Of a stretch of 64,000 bases of DNA, positions 12,096 through 24,400 are shown one piece after another. Below the pieces are notes generated by a model, which saw only the letters and a program-made list of their open reading frames with translations, ran no database searches and had not been told where the DNA came from. The translations under genes and the position numbers were made by a program. Source of the DNA: Spirodela intermedia (Eukaryota > Streptophyta > Magnoliopsida > Alismatales > Araceae). Positions within the stretch are counted from its first letter, which is position 1, and every line of letters starts with the position of its first letter. Where the stretch lies: the NCBI GenBank assembly GCA_902729315.2, contig LR746268.1, positions 2,101,501 to 2,165,500 of the forward strand, in the 5' to 3' direction.

Positions 12096-13480
12096 AGGTT
12101 GAAAGAAGACTGAAAATCATATAAAGAATTTTCAATGCTAAGAATCATTGATCCATCGATAAAGGTGAGTAAAAAATGAGAAGGATTCTAATAGGAGGTG
12201 AAATGAGAATGCATACTAGAAATATGATGGGCAGCACTTGAATTAAGGACCCATGGCTGAAATGTGTTAACAAACATAAATCTTGAAGTAGTATATGATT
12301 AAGCTATAGACAGTTGAGATGATGATTGAGTAATCAAGACAACATGCCCAAGATGGTGTAGAGTCAAAAGTGTAACTAGAGTCATAACTTATTGAGATAA
12401 ATACTAAGTCATCATACGTTCCTTGAAAACCTACTGCACCTCTTCTTCAATCAAAGACAAAACCAAAGGGAGTGAATGGAGCCAATGGTTAAATTAGTGG
12501 ATACATAATGGTCTCATTTGATACAATAGTTTGAGCTTAAAAATACTCATGAAGAGTGTAGCAATGATCTAAAGTATGACCCTTCTTATCACAATGAAAA
12601 TACTTAAGACAACGATTAGATTTGTTACACTTGTCACCATGTGTGTCTCCATCATGTTCCTGATCTCTAGAGCTCTAGGGGCAACCATCATTAGAAAAAG
12701 TAGTAGAAGAGGCAACTAGAGCAATAGACTCAAACGATAAAGAGGAAGTTACTAAAGTACTAGGAGCTTGAGAGAGATAATGAAAAACCTTAGTAAGACA
12801 AGGAACTTTTGACTCTAACGAGTACTGGCTCTGTACACTATCATATTCTACTAGAAGACCCTGCAAAAAGTTGATGACATTGGAATGAGTTTGTTAATGT
12901 TGCATCATTGCAAGATTAGTGGATAGTGGCATCAATAAAATAACTTCATGCATAGCTCAAACAAATATTCTAAAGTACTCCACTAATGAGTGATGCCCCT
13001 TCTACATCTCATAAAGCGAACCTGGACCTCATATTGACAAGTCAAACTATTGGTGTAGATCAATTAGAGATGATCCCACACTTCTCAACACATGTCAAAG
13101 TTATACATGATATCATGCACATGAGGCTTTAGAGAGGCCCATAAAGAACCCAATAGATGATAATCATCATGATTTCACTTTTGAAGTGTCTCAGGCTTAA
13201 TCGGTGGATCTTCCATGATGAGATGTAGTAGATTATGTCCTACAAGATAAATATGAACAACATGGATCCATTGCCAATAATCATTGGCACCTAATAAGTG
13301 GAAAGTGATGATCATCATAACCCTTGATGAAGAAGTAGCTAGATACATTGTAGGCACTATAAAAATAATACCCCCACCCATAGATGTCTCAAAACTCCCC
13401 AAGTCATTAGACATGTTGGTAAAGAAGTGACATACAAGGGAGTCCTCAAACACATCAACAAGTTGTTGGAGATGTACACC
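12096..13480 (-). mobile_element. Older Ty1-copia element, 5' part (gag)
   Basis: On the minus strand, 13450-13170 gives a gag N-terminal-like segment (LGANDYWQWIHVVHIYLVGH...MEDPPIKPE, resembling the copia gag pattern L-x-G-x-N-Y-x-x-W...L). Around 12640-12560 lies a retroviral-type zinc knuckle reading Y-F-H-C-D-K-K-G-H-T-L-D-H-C, in which the first Cys of CX2CX4HX4C is Tyr. This is collinear with the integrase-RT-RNase H piece at 4380-6997, so together they form one older element split by the 6998-12095 insertion. All frames are broken. Confidence 0.72.
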
Positions 13481-15587
13481 TAGGATGCCCTAAGGCACAA
13501 AGAAGGACAAACATGCCTTGCGTTGTGTCTTAGGGCACATAAGAGGGTAGGCAGGCCCTTGGGGTGGTCCTAGGGCATAGAGGAGTATAGAAGAGTACTA
13601 ACTAGTTGGAGAGCATTGGCAAGTGCTATGTGCTGGCCAGCCCTAATGGGTGTGTTGGCATGCACGCTAACATGCTAGTGTGTCTTGGCTGCTATGTGCA
13701 AAGGCAAAGGCATCATGTGACTACATAATATTAAACAATGACTATGCACGGCGTGTTCTTGTGTGCAACAACGCATAGTAGTGGTTACACGTGGTCACAT
13801 GTAGTGGTGGGCCAGCACTTGACAACATTTAGTAGGAGAGCAACATGACAAGATCATGCATAAAGGAAATGACTATCAAAGAGTCATCGTGGAGATATAA
13901 TAAGTCTTCATTATCATGAATTAATAATTAATGAATACTATATTATAAGCCTTAACTCATGATAAATAAACTTATACTGATATTAAATTATAAAAAATAA
14001 TTTTTTAATTAATTTAAAATTTTAACTAATTATATAATTTTATGTGAATTTATGTAATTTTTGATAATCATGTTTTTGAGATAAATGAAGAAAAATATAA
14101 TAAAATAAAATTATAGAAAAATGAGGAGCTACTGACCAATTGGGTTTGTAATCTAGGTCACACATGTGCATCACTCTTTTTTTATGTGTAGAGGTTAGTG
14201 ACACATGTGCGTCACTCCTTTTTTAATGTCACTAATGACCAATTGGGCATAAGGCAAATAGTAGTCATATATATGTGAGAAATAGAGAGTTATTGATTAT
14301 AGAATCTTGTATTATTATTTATTCATCTCATAATTCAAAAATAAGTGATGTGGCACTAAATTGCTCACAACTTCCCAAAAAAGGTTTTTCATAATTTTTA
14401 ATACCTACAATGCCCCTAATTTGTGAAAAAGAGATACCTTTATGATGTCACTTTATAAAGATATTCACATACTCCAGACCTAAGGATGAAGCTCCCTAAA
14501 ATACACCCTACCTCCATCTAACTTATCTCTATCAGGTAACAATTGTCAGAGATCCACAAAGTCATCATTTTCTTACTCCATTAGATGACAACCGTTGAAG
14601 ATAATTCGTTGACCTACTTCATTGATTTCTAGACTTCATAAGAAGATTTAGACATTACCTACTTTGTATATGTCTAAAGAGAGAATTTGAGGCCATAGAC
14701 ATCTCATGATACTCTTTTCGAACACAGAATTTTGACGCATCACCATTGTAATGCTAGAACTTTGTTTTACTATTTTTAATCAGTTTAAACTTCCACCCTC
14801 ATTTTATAAACTTCAAAAAGAGATTCAACGAATGCCTAAGTCATCCATGTCCAAGGGGAGTATTTGAGGTCATATAAAATTTTCAATAATCCTCCTAAGC
14901 ATATAGTATTCTACTAATCATTGTCGCAATATCATAATTATGTCTTTCATTCTTACAACTTAATTTTTACTTAATTTAGTGATATTTTGTGTGATTTAAA
15001 TTTTCAAAAACCTTCTTCATTTAATTATGATTTTTTTTAATTTTTATTGATCTTAATTTGACAAATTAAATCATCTATAATTACTTACATAAGAATAATT
15101 ATGTAGAACTCTATTTCCACCTGATTCATATTTGTCTTGGTGTTGACATCATATTGACATTTGCACTCTTATTTCTATTTTTTAAATGGGAAATTTTAAT
15201 ATGTTTTATTTTCATTAGTGTCTAAAAATCATGAAAAGTATATTCTTTATAAAAAATTCTAAAAATTATCTGATATTATATTACATCCTTGTGATCAACT
15301 TAGAAAATCTTTATTATTTTTGAAACTTTTATTAAACTATAATTGATATATTTGTTTAAAAATACTTCTAAATATGTAAAAATTAGTTTCTTTAGTTTTA
15401 TAAATATTTAAATTTATCATACAATGACTAAATCATGTCAAGATGGCAATAGAGTGACAATCAAGGAAATGACAGTAGTAATAGAAAATCCTAGTAAAGC
15501 AATGTAGCTCAAAGAGTCGTCGTGGAGATAGTGGAGTGCTAGCCAAGGAGACAGTGACACCAATAGAAAACCTTAGTGGAGCACTAT
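13481..15587. other. Intergenic / retrotransposon leader DNA, no gene seen
   Basis: 13480-13880 is moderately GC-rich with repeated GGGCA/GGCAAG-type words, similar in texture to the leader of the younger copia element. 13920-15440 is very AT-rich with no recognisable coding content. The phrase AAAGAGTC(A/G)TCGTGGAGATA occurs near 13875 and again near 15515, which may mark an insertion within a leader. I could not identify that insertion. Confidence 0.35.
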
Positions 15588-15711
15588 GGCCTCAATACCA
15601 TGTAAACAAAAAATAACTTAAATAAAATAAAGAAGAGGTAGAAGCCTTATACATATAGGGGTGAGGAGAGAGAGAGAGTGGGCTAGGCCCATAAACTCAA
15701 AATATATCACA
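15588..15711 (-). repeat. Putative copia LTR with primer-binding site
   Basis: The plus strand reads GGCCTCAATACCA then TGTAAAC...ATATCACA. On the minus strand this is an LTR end CA followed by TGGTATTGAGGCC, a near-match to the plant copia primer site TGGTATCAGAGCC. The 111-base TG...CA unit 15601-15711 contains a GAGAGAG stretch and GGGCTAGGCCCA, like the LTRs at 7 and 12 kb. It could be the 5' LTR of the older copia element whose gag is at 12.5-13.5 kb. A partner LTR was not found. Confidence 0.5.
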
Positions 15712-16619
15712 TGTGATTTGTTGGAATTATGGGTCCTTGGTTTGGCTATTGACCTAAAAACTTAAAATAGACTTTCAATTGACAAGAGGTTGTACAAACC
15801 ATTTATGCAACACAAATCAACCTCAACTATTGTTTTAGTATTGACTCTATTTGATTTCTCACAATTCTAAAATCATAGTTAACACATCAAGATAGGATCA
15901 ATGTGATGCTGATATAATTGTGACAATGAATCACCTTATTAAGTCAAAAATTATCACTAAAAGTTAATTAAAGGTCATCTATCAGCATGAATTAATGGGT
16001 ATAATATTAGTAGTCCAAAAGTTGTGGCACTATCTCTTAAGATAGCACTTCATCTTCCACACAAATAATAACAATATCTAATACTTATTGGAATAGTAAT
16101 AGATCCCTTTGGGGTCTTAAAATGACTATCCAAAATCATGGGATATGATTTTGAGATCAAATACAAAGTAGAGCTTGATAATTGGACATCAAATGTTCTC
16201 TTTAAGTAGTAGGAACAAGTAGAACTTCACACCACAATAGTTTTCTCAATGTGTTTTGGGCATGTAACAAATTTCAAAGAAAGTTTCAAAGGACATGTCA
16301 TCTTGCATAATACATATGTTAGGATAAGGGTCAAAAGGATGACCATTGGGGGTGACTTGTTCTCCCCAAAAAATTGATTTTAATATTGACAATCTTTGTA
16401 GATTGCTTTATCAACACTTTGAATGGGCACTCAAGATTCTTAGACTTACAAACACATCACTCAATAAAATTACTAGAGCAACATGAAACATAATATTTGA
16501 GAATGTGGAATAATGTGCTACCTATCAAAAGAAAAACTATGAAACTTGATACCCCTTGTAAGACTTCTACAAAAAATTTAATATCAAACAAATATGTGAG
16601 GAATCAATTAGAGACTTTA

Positions 16620-17250
16620 ATGATGGATTACATAGATAAGAAGAGTACAATTACATCATGGCAATGGTAGATCAACTCAATATATGAGCTCACTTCACAC
16701 TACTAAAACACCCTCATATAGCTCTTGAGGTAGCAAATATTTTCCTTTGTGACATTGTATGATTGCATGGGTTACCTCTTAGCATAGTACTTAACTGATA
16801 TCACATTTTTATGAATCAATTTTAGTTGGAGCCTTTTAGATTGTAAGGTATTAAACTTCACCACAATATAGCATATCACCCACAATAAGCAAATATGGTG
16901 AATCATTACTCATTTACATTGTTTTTCAAAGAACTAACTTTGGAGGTAAAGCAAGTAGTTTTTTGGGGTGTTTATTGGTTTAATACAATATATCATTCTT
17001 TTACCAAATTCATCCCTTTCAAAATAATCTATGGTGGTTAACACCTGAATGTTTGGTGCATTTTAAGTGGAACAAAATCTACACAAATATTCCTTCTAGT
17101 ACAAAGAAGGAGAAGACTCAAGTGAATGAAAAATATCATAAAATATGTCATGAAGTTGGAGAGTTAATTTATTTCAAACTCTAACCTTATTAGAAATCCT
17201 CACTTATTGGCTGAATGAGATGCTCATTCCATGCTTCTTTAGAGCTTATC
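16620..17250 (+). mobile_element. Ty3-gypsy integrase remnant
   Basis: Read on the plus strand: MAMVDQLNI-AHFTLLKHPHIALEVANIF then LHGLPLSIV, INQF and ELF-like residues, IAYHPQ (about 16870), then VYWFNTIYHSFTKFIPFKIIYGG, and finally VGELIYFKL-PY. These match, in order, the plant gypsy integrase motifs VVVDRLSKYAHF, LHGMPxSIVSDRD, STAYHPQTDGQTE, YNTTYHSSTKMTPF and VGDLVLLKLQPY. The SDRD motif reads L-N-stop, so the second catalytic Asp is lost. No LTRs were assigned to it. Confidence 0.75.
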
Positions 17251-18230
17251 AAGTCATGGAAAAAATTAGTCTTATTATTCACTGATTATAATTTCCCTGC
17301 ACAACACACATTCATCTTGTTTTTCATATTCACAACTAAACAAGAGCATTGTCACACTAGTAAATGCCCAAAAGTATTGATCTAGTGAAATGAACAACTT
17401 GAAATTAAAGTCACTTAGGAGTTCATAAAGGCCTTGTGATGACAATTCACTAAAAGAAAAAAATGAGAGATTTATTGCATACGGGAGTAATGATAAGCCT
17501 TTAATAGGTGTAATGTGCTTTAGATAGGGAAAGGAGACCAAAGGGCCCAACAACCACATCTTGACGGGACCAAAAAACATCCTTGAGAGAATATGTAGTA
17601 AAGACTCAATGAGAGAGGCAGCTAAGTCTTTTCTTTCACAAAAGGAAAAAGAGTATTAGGGTTTTGATCGATGAGTAAAAGTGACATTGAGGTTTCAAGA
17701 GAAGGTTGAAGGAAGTAGAGAGTCATTGTCAGTTAACAATTTAACATTCACTAAATCTCAGTGTTCCTTTGAGCCATAAATGTTGTGTGGCACTCAATTA
17801 ACATTCTATTTCAATGTATAGTTATTTTTTGTTTGTGTATTATTTACATGTAGCAGCTATTTCTAGATTATGATTTCTATTCACTACTTTAGATACAATT
17901 TTTGGGTGTCTTTACAATTTAAGTTTTCCAATGTTTGGTGGGCACAAATATTTAAGTAGCATTGTGAGACTTAGCACCGTGCTTGCTATTGTTAATTGTT
18001 CTGTTTGCTTAATCTTATATGATGTGTACAGTAATTGTGAGACGCCATTTTACTACTGATCTTGGGTTAAGCGATCCATATCACCTTGTATTAGTAAAAA
18101 ATGTTGTTATAAACGCTTTGTTTGGGCTTCATGATCAACTCCCAATTGAGGTCTCTTTCTTGGCCTTGTTGTGGGCCACTGCTGAGTCGGAGCCTTGTGA
18201 GAGAAGTATCCTCTGGATAATCATACGTGT
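17251..18230. other. Intergenic, no gene seen
   Basis: AT-rich sequence between the gypsy remnant and the ABC1K promoter. A 138-codon plus-strand frame at 18019-18435 runs into the promoter and has no family resemblance, so I do not call it a gene. Confidence 0.35.
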
Positions 18231-18462
18231 TCGAGAAAAGATGCTCATTTTATCGTCCACACGTCGACCAACTGTCCACGTGTACCTCCTGCGTTCAGTA
18301 GTCCGTCGCCACGTCGGGAGAGCCGCACGTGCGCAACCGTACACCATGAAAATTGGAGGTGAGAGAGCGTCGGAAATATATCCGAAAAGGCCATTCGATC
18401 CCCAGAGTTTTGCAGAGGTTGGCCAACTTCTCTGACGAGATCGGTGGCTCTTCGGTGCTCTG
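18231..18462 (+). promoter_or_regulatory. ABC1K promoter/5'UTR with two G-box cores
   Basis: The composition switches abruptly to GC-rich. Two CACGTG cores are present at 18277-18282 (TCCACGTGTACC) and 18326-18331 (CCGCACGTGCGC), with further ACGTCG words between them. G-boxes bind bZIP and bHLH/PIF factors and are frequent in light- or ABA-responsive plastid genes; this use here is inferred. Confidence 0.5.
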
Positions 18463-21400
18463 ATGTCCCTCCAGCTCCTCCCCTCCAGGGCTTCCGCGCT
18501 TCCCGCCACATTCAAACCTACCCCCTGTCTCTCGTCGCGAAACCTCCGTTGGCGACCGGTTCACTGGAATGTGCGTCCTCCGCATCCCTGGCGCCGGCGC
18601 CGGCGGGTGGCGGTGGTTTCTTTCGCTGGAGAGGAAGTGGACGCCTTCACGGAGTACTCGGGTTACCTCTTCGAGGGCGGCGCGTCCGAGGCGGACCTGC
18701 TGGAGAAGTATGACCTGGAGGCAATCGCTTCGATCTACAGGCGGAAGCCGCTCGTGGTACTCCGGAGGCTTGTGCAGATCGGGACCACGTTCGGGAAGTG
18801 GTTCGCGGTCAGGTACCTTGATGGTCTCATGGAACGATCCGACGAAATGTTCAAGGTGAGGGGGTTCTTGTCATGGCCTTGATCAATCTTTCCAGGGCAT
18901 TATTATAGTTTACATCTTGGCACTCCCATTCATTGAATTTAGTGCAGTGTTAGGAATGCACGGATTATTAATTCTATTAAATTGCATAGGCCGTAACCAA
19001 TCATTACTGAAAGTGCGCTAAGCTCAGTTTTGCGAAACCTGCACTCGTTCAATGCTACATTTCATCTGGTTGCGCTGTTTGTCTAGGTTATTGACATCTG
19101 AAGTTCATCACTAACTTCCGTCTCTAAGAGAGGATGTTTTAAGTGTTGCGTAATCAATGTTGCTCACCATAGTTGGTTAGAGGTCAGAAGACCCTTAACT
19201 TTCTGTGTATGTCCCGTGAAGACGTATTTCATACTTGGCGTGGCTTTCTATCACTTTTGGAAGATGCTAAAGCATAAGTGGGATCCGAGAACGAATTTTC
19301 TAGACAATTAGGTTTCTTTGAATCAAAAAGTGTCCAGCACTCAGCTGTAGTTATGTAGAGTACTTAAAGGTGATCCATAATGTATGATTGGGGGTCATGA
19401 AAATAAATTATTTCCAATGGATCCATGATATTTGATAGGAGCCCGACAAATTCATTGCACTACCTTGATGTTCTGAAGAAGACCATTTTCCTTTTTCGAA
19501 ACTGTCACCAAGGGGGAAACAAGAACACTAGCATCCTAGAGATCCACAATATGTGATCATGTCATAACGTTCGGATTATTAAGGCAGCTAACATGGAGTT
19601 GATGAACACGAAATCACAAGGGATAATTTTCATCATGAGGCTACCAGGAACATATTAGGGCATTGTAGGAAAGTGTTATAGCTTTTGCATAATATTCAGT
19701 TTTGTTGGAGAGCTTGATAGCTGCCTTTCTGCTGGATTGTTCTTGATCGAAAAAAATTTGAGAACTATTGCCTCAAATGGTACAAAGGATCGTCATGAAG
19801 CCAGCTTGTGTAAGTTGATGATGTTAATGTGTAAGCTTTGGTGTCTTGATCTCTCTATTGAAGACACTACAAAGAATCTTCATGAAGAACAAAAGTCCAC
19901 ATAGAGCTAGATACTTCACTTGGCCAAGCCAGTGTTCTATGATGATTCTGATGGCTACGTTGTAACTCACCCTTCAAATTTCATCTATGGTTATCATTTC
20001 TACGTCTTAATCTAAATACAACCAACTGAGAAATGAGGTGATAAAATTCAAATGAATGCGGCCATCTTAAATGATGACAGTCATGCATTTTCAAATCATC
20101 CCTAATCTTTGCGTTTTAGTCTCCTTTATGCTACTAAAACGACAATCAAATTATAATTTCTGGTTGCAACTGTTTCCCTGATGCAACTAGATTGAGCTTT
20201 AATACAATCTGATGTTCTCTAAGTCGTATTGGTTAAATTTTTTTCTTGTTACAAGTTATAAAAATCAACAACTGCTCTTGATCTTTGTAGGGAACTGCCT
20301 TGTTCACATCATTCTCCAAGAGCCTAAATTCCTTTTGATGTTTTTTCTTAAAATATATTTTATGGTTTAGCTGAATATAATTTTAAGAGTTTCCTTGGTT
20401 TGCATGCAGATTAGAGCAGCAGAGCTTCGCATGATATTATCGAAGCTTGGTCCGGTATGTTTCTGCGAGAGTTTTGCATTTGACTAAATCCACTTCTCGA
20501 TCCTGTCAAACACCATTAACGATTATTCTCTGTTTTCGAATCATTGATGCTGTTCATATGACTGTGCAAAGTTTAGAATTCTCATTAACAGTCAGTTGCT
20601 GTTGAGAAAATATCTGTTTTTTTTTTTTTTTAGTTTTTGATGTTGACATTGTAACCTTCATTGAGTCTGTCTGTCGTCTAGGATGTCTCCTAAAACGTCG
20701 TTAAATGATATATTAATATACTGGAATTGATCAGTAACTTTACTTTCTTGGTTTTAATGCTAAGCTGTCTTTGTTGGGGAGTAGGCATACGTGGGTATTG
20801 CTTCTATCTAATAGTTTGTTTTGTAGGTTACAGAAAGGTTGTCGATATTGGTTTCCTTTGTTCTTTCAATGCAGGATTAGGAAATCTGCTCATCCTGGAT
20901 CATCTTACAATTTATAAAGAAAGATAGGTTTACATATATGTTTAGTTAAAGGGGCTCAATGCTCATAGCTATGAGGGTACTTAGTTAATACTTGTATTAC
21001 TTTTTAGACAATTATTGATATTATTTATTTTCTTTTCTGACAGGCATTTATTAAAGTTGCTCAAGCTGTCTCTTCTCGACCGGTAACTTTATATCCATTA
21101 TGTGTTCGCCCATTATTTTGATTGCTAGCGGCTTAGAAAGCTAAAGATTGTCTAACAAGATGTTGATGTTTTCTTGTAAACCTGCGAATAAATACCTAAT
21201 TTATATCAGCTTTCATTGTATATTCTTTCTGGTAATCTTGTATTTGACTGCTCACTATATAGATATTAAAATAGAGGGAAAACTGTTGGTTAGTATTGTT
21301 CGCAATAAGTAGGTCTTAGAAGTCTATGATTGGTTCAGGCTTTTGGAGATCTACTAAATGCTTAATTACATAGGTGAAATCAGGATGTGCACTGTGATCG

Positions 21401-24400
21401 TTTCATGTTTGTGTAAAAATTGAAACATAGGTAGAAATAAATGTCTCATAGAGCATGAAAAGTAGAGGACTTTTCAAACATATTGAAAAAAAAAGGTGGG
21501 TAACATAAAAGGCAGCGAGCTGCCGAGTTTGGGGTGTTCAGTCTTTGGGGTTGACTCATCTCTTCAGGAAACCTGTATGATAATGAGAACTTCGTGTAGC
21601 TAGGAGCATTAAATTTGTAAAGAAGATGATGAACAAGAAAGAAGGGAGAGGTTATTGAATAGTGACAACAGATGTGAGAGGAAAGGCACTCTTATTAGAA
21701 GAATCAGTATGCCACTCACAATGTAAGTGGGCAGGTGGGCACTAGGCAATTTTAGGTGATAATCCATTCCCGTACACTTGACAAGGCAAGGCGCTTAGAG
21801 GCATGTATGAGATTCTTATTTTCAGTATTCTTAAAAATTAAACAAAATACATGATTTATTATGGAATAGAATGCTTCTACATTGTAAAAAGTTTCTCTAA
21901 CCGGTAGAAAACCACTCAATTTAAAGCTTGTTCAGCTTTTTTATTTTGAGAAAAAAAGGCTATTAGGCTATTAAAGCTTTTTATCAAGCTCTAAAAATAT
22001 GGTGTCTCTGTAACTAAAGCAATCGGGTTTTGACTGTTATGCCCCCAATAAATGTTACTTACTCCAAGATAAGTAAGAGGCTGGGGAGTGTCTCTTGGGG
22101 ATTGAGTTGGGGGGAATTTAGTACATGTCCAGGATGGAAGAAGGGAGGCTATTAGGGCTAGAGACAAGAGGTGAGGGGGGAGAACAATTGTTTTGTTTCA
22201 GGTGATGGCATCATAGGAGAAAGCTAGCCCTGTTGAATAGCTAACATGAACTCAAGTGCTCTACGGTTTGCCCTTGGGGAACATTTGGTGTGATTCTACC
22301 TTTTTACTGCAGTAAATCTCTATTTTCTATCTTGTGTGGTCCAAAATCTTCTCAATTGATATCAAAGTTAGATTTTGATGGTGTCAAAGACCAATGAGGC
22401 AAGGTTTGAGCACTTGGAGAAGGAGATGGAAGAGATAAATATAGGGCTGCAGAGGCTCGAGCTTAAGGTGGAGTTAAAATTTCTATCAAAATCAAGAAAT
22501 CCATAGAAGATTTACTTTGATTTATGACTCAAATCCTATGGACGCTGGAAAGGCAGTAGTGAATATGTCCAAAGTGCAAGAGGATTGGAAACAAGAGGGA
22601 TGAAACACATGGAGGACAGTGAAACGAGCACAAGGATGTAAGGGAAGACTTTGGGTGAAGAATACCATTTACAAAAGCGGGAGAAAACGAAATTAGTGCT
22701 CCAATGTTCCAAATTGGGGTGGAGAGGCTTGGTTTAAAGGGCGGTGGGCTTGGAAAGTATCACATCTCCAACATGTTTCATAATGCTGATGGAAGATCTC
22801 CACCCATTTCTGATGATGCATTAAGACGAGCAAGGAGCCTTCTTGATGACCACAATATGGAAATATTACAGAATGAGAGTAGTACTAGCTATTTAATACC
22901 ATCAGTTACAAACAATACTTTACATGATATATCATAGAACAAGGAAAATTTTCATTTCATCAATAATGATTTAGAAAGTAGGAGAAACATATTTTAAATA
23001 CCCATTCAGGAGTCATCATTGACCTTTGCTGCTCTGAAGGCTGAGTTTGCCCAAGGAAACAAATTTAACAATGATGATTTCAGTTTTGAGAGGATCTATA
23101 AGTTTGATGGTAAAATGTTCCACATGCAAAATATGCCAAGGATTCATGAAACTTTAAGAGTTGAAAATTTGAGAATGGGACTGGAATGACGGCCACTATG
23201 GTCACCTTTGGTTAACATCTCGAATAAAGAAGTGCTAGTATTCCAAATCAGGTGCATTTCTTTGGTGAGAAGAGAAGGCAAAGGAGAACGAGGTCCATTT
23301 TTCTGTACAAAAGTCTGGGTTGTTCTAACTTATCTATTCTTTTGCATGAAATATTTCCTTGATGAATACAAGTCAACCCCCATCATCCACCAAAGGATGT
23401 TGCCAAAAGTTAAAGGTCAAGCATATAAATCTAGACAAAGCAGCAATCTATGAATTCAAGATAGCATTTGACTATGAGGGTGTTGGAATAGATGTGCTTC
23501 AACATCTCTTGATTCAGCCCTGGTGCTTCATCACTAAAAGTAGCCAAAGAGTGGGTACAAAATCACTACAAATGGATAGCTTGGAAGCAACCTAACAATC
23601 TTCGAAGCCACTTGGGACTCTAGGACTACAGTACAACAAAACTAGCCTGAATTCACCTTGAAGACAAGGTGGATGTCAGAAGGGAGAGTGATGTAAGGCC
23701 CCCAATAAATGTAACTTACTCCAAGAGGAGTGAGAGGTTTGAGGGGTGTCATGTGAGGGTTAAGTTTAGGGTAATTTAATAAATGATTAGGATAGAAGAA
23801 GGTGGTTCTCAGGCCTGGAGACGAGAAGAGGAGGGTGAAGAACAATTTTTTTGTTTTAGGTGCCAGGATTGTAGGAGAAAGTTAGCCCTCTCGAACTCAA
23901 GTGCTTAGGGTTTACCCTTGGGGTACATTTGTTGTGATTCTACCTTTTTACTATAGCTAATCTCTAGTTTCTATCATCTGTGCTCTAGAATCCACATTTG
24001 GTGTGCTTTATCAAGAAGTCAGAACTTATTTCTTTCCTTCTCTCTACAAAAGATTGATGATTCTGAGCTCGTGTCATCACTGATTTTCCAATGTCAACAC
24101 AAGCTATATTGGTTAACACATGTATTTTGACTTTTTTTTCCTTTGGGTCAGCACTTTGGTCTAGTGGGCCAAGATGTACGGGTATTGATCTTTTCAATTC
24201 ATTGGTTAACACTAGCATTCCAATTCAAATTTCTACAAATAAAACAACTTATTTCTGCATATCTGCTCCTCTAACTTTAGGAGATTATTGCCTATCTTAT
24301 TAGCTTTATTTTCTATGGAATTTTTTATTGAAAAAAGCTTCATTTCCTTGCTTAAAATCCTATGCAAAAATTTAACCCAAATGGTGCAAACCATCTACAG

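Larger units (their letters stand above)
22035..23996 (+). mobile_element. Ty3-gypsy LTR element with internal deletion, in ABC1K intron 3
   Basis: Two related LTRs (22035-22354 and 23692-23996) start TGTTATGCCCCCAATAAATG-like and TGTAAGGCCCCCAATAAATG-like and end in CA. After the first comes TTGATATCAAAGTTAG, a worn initiator-Met primer site; before the second is a purine tract AGAAGGGAGAGTGA. The 1.34 kb interior has a gag start ([17 protein letters not shown]) at about 22385 and, at 23590-23690, the gypsy polyprotein tail (pieces resembling EATWED...FPEFxLEDKV), so most of pol is deleted. It lies in the same orientation as the host gene. Confidence 0.78.

Noticed and set aside
18019-18435. 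138-codon frame just before ABC1K
   Set aside because: Runs through the promoter with its G-boxes; no domain and out of frame with the transit peptide.
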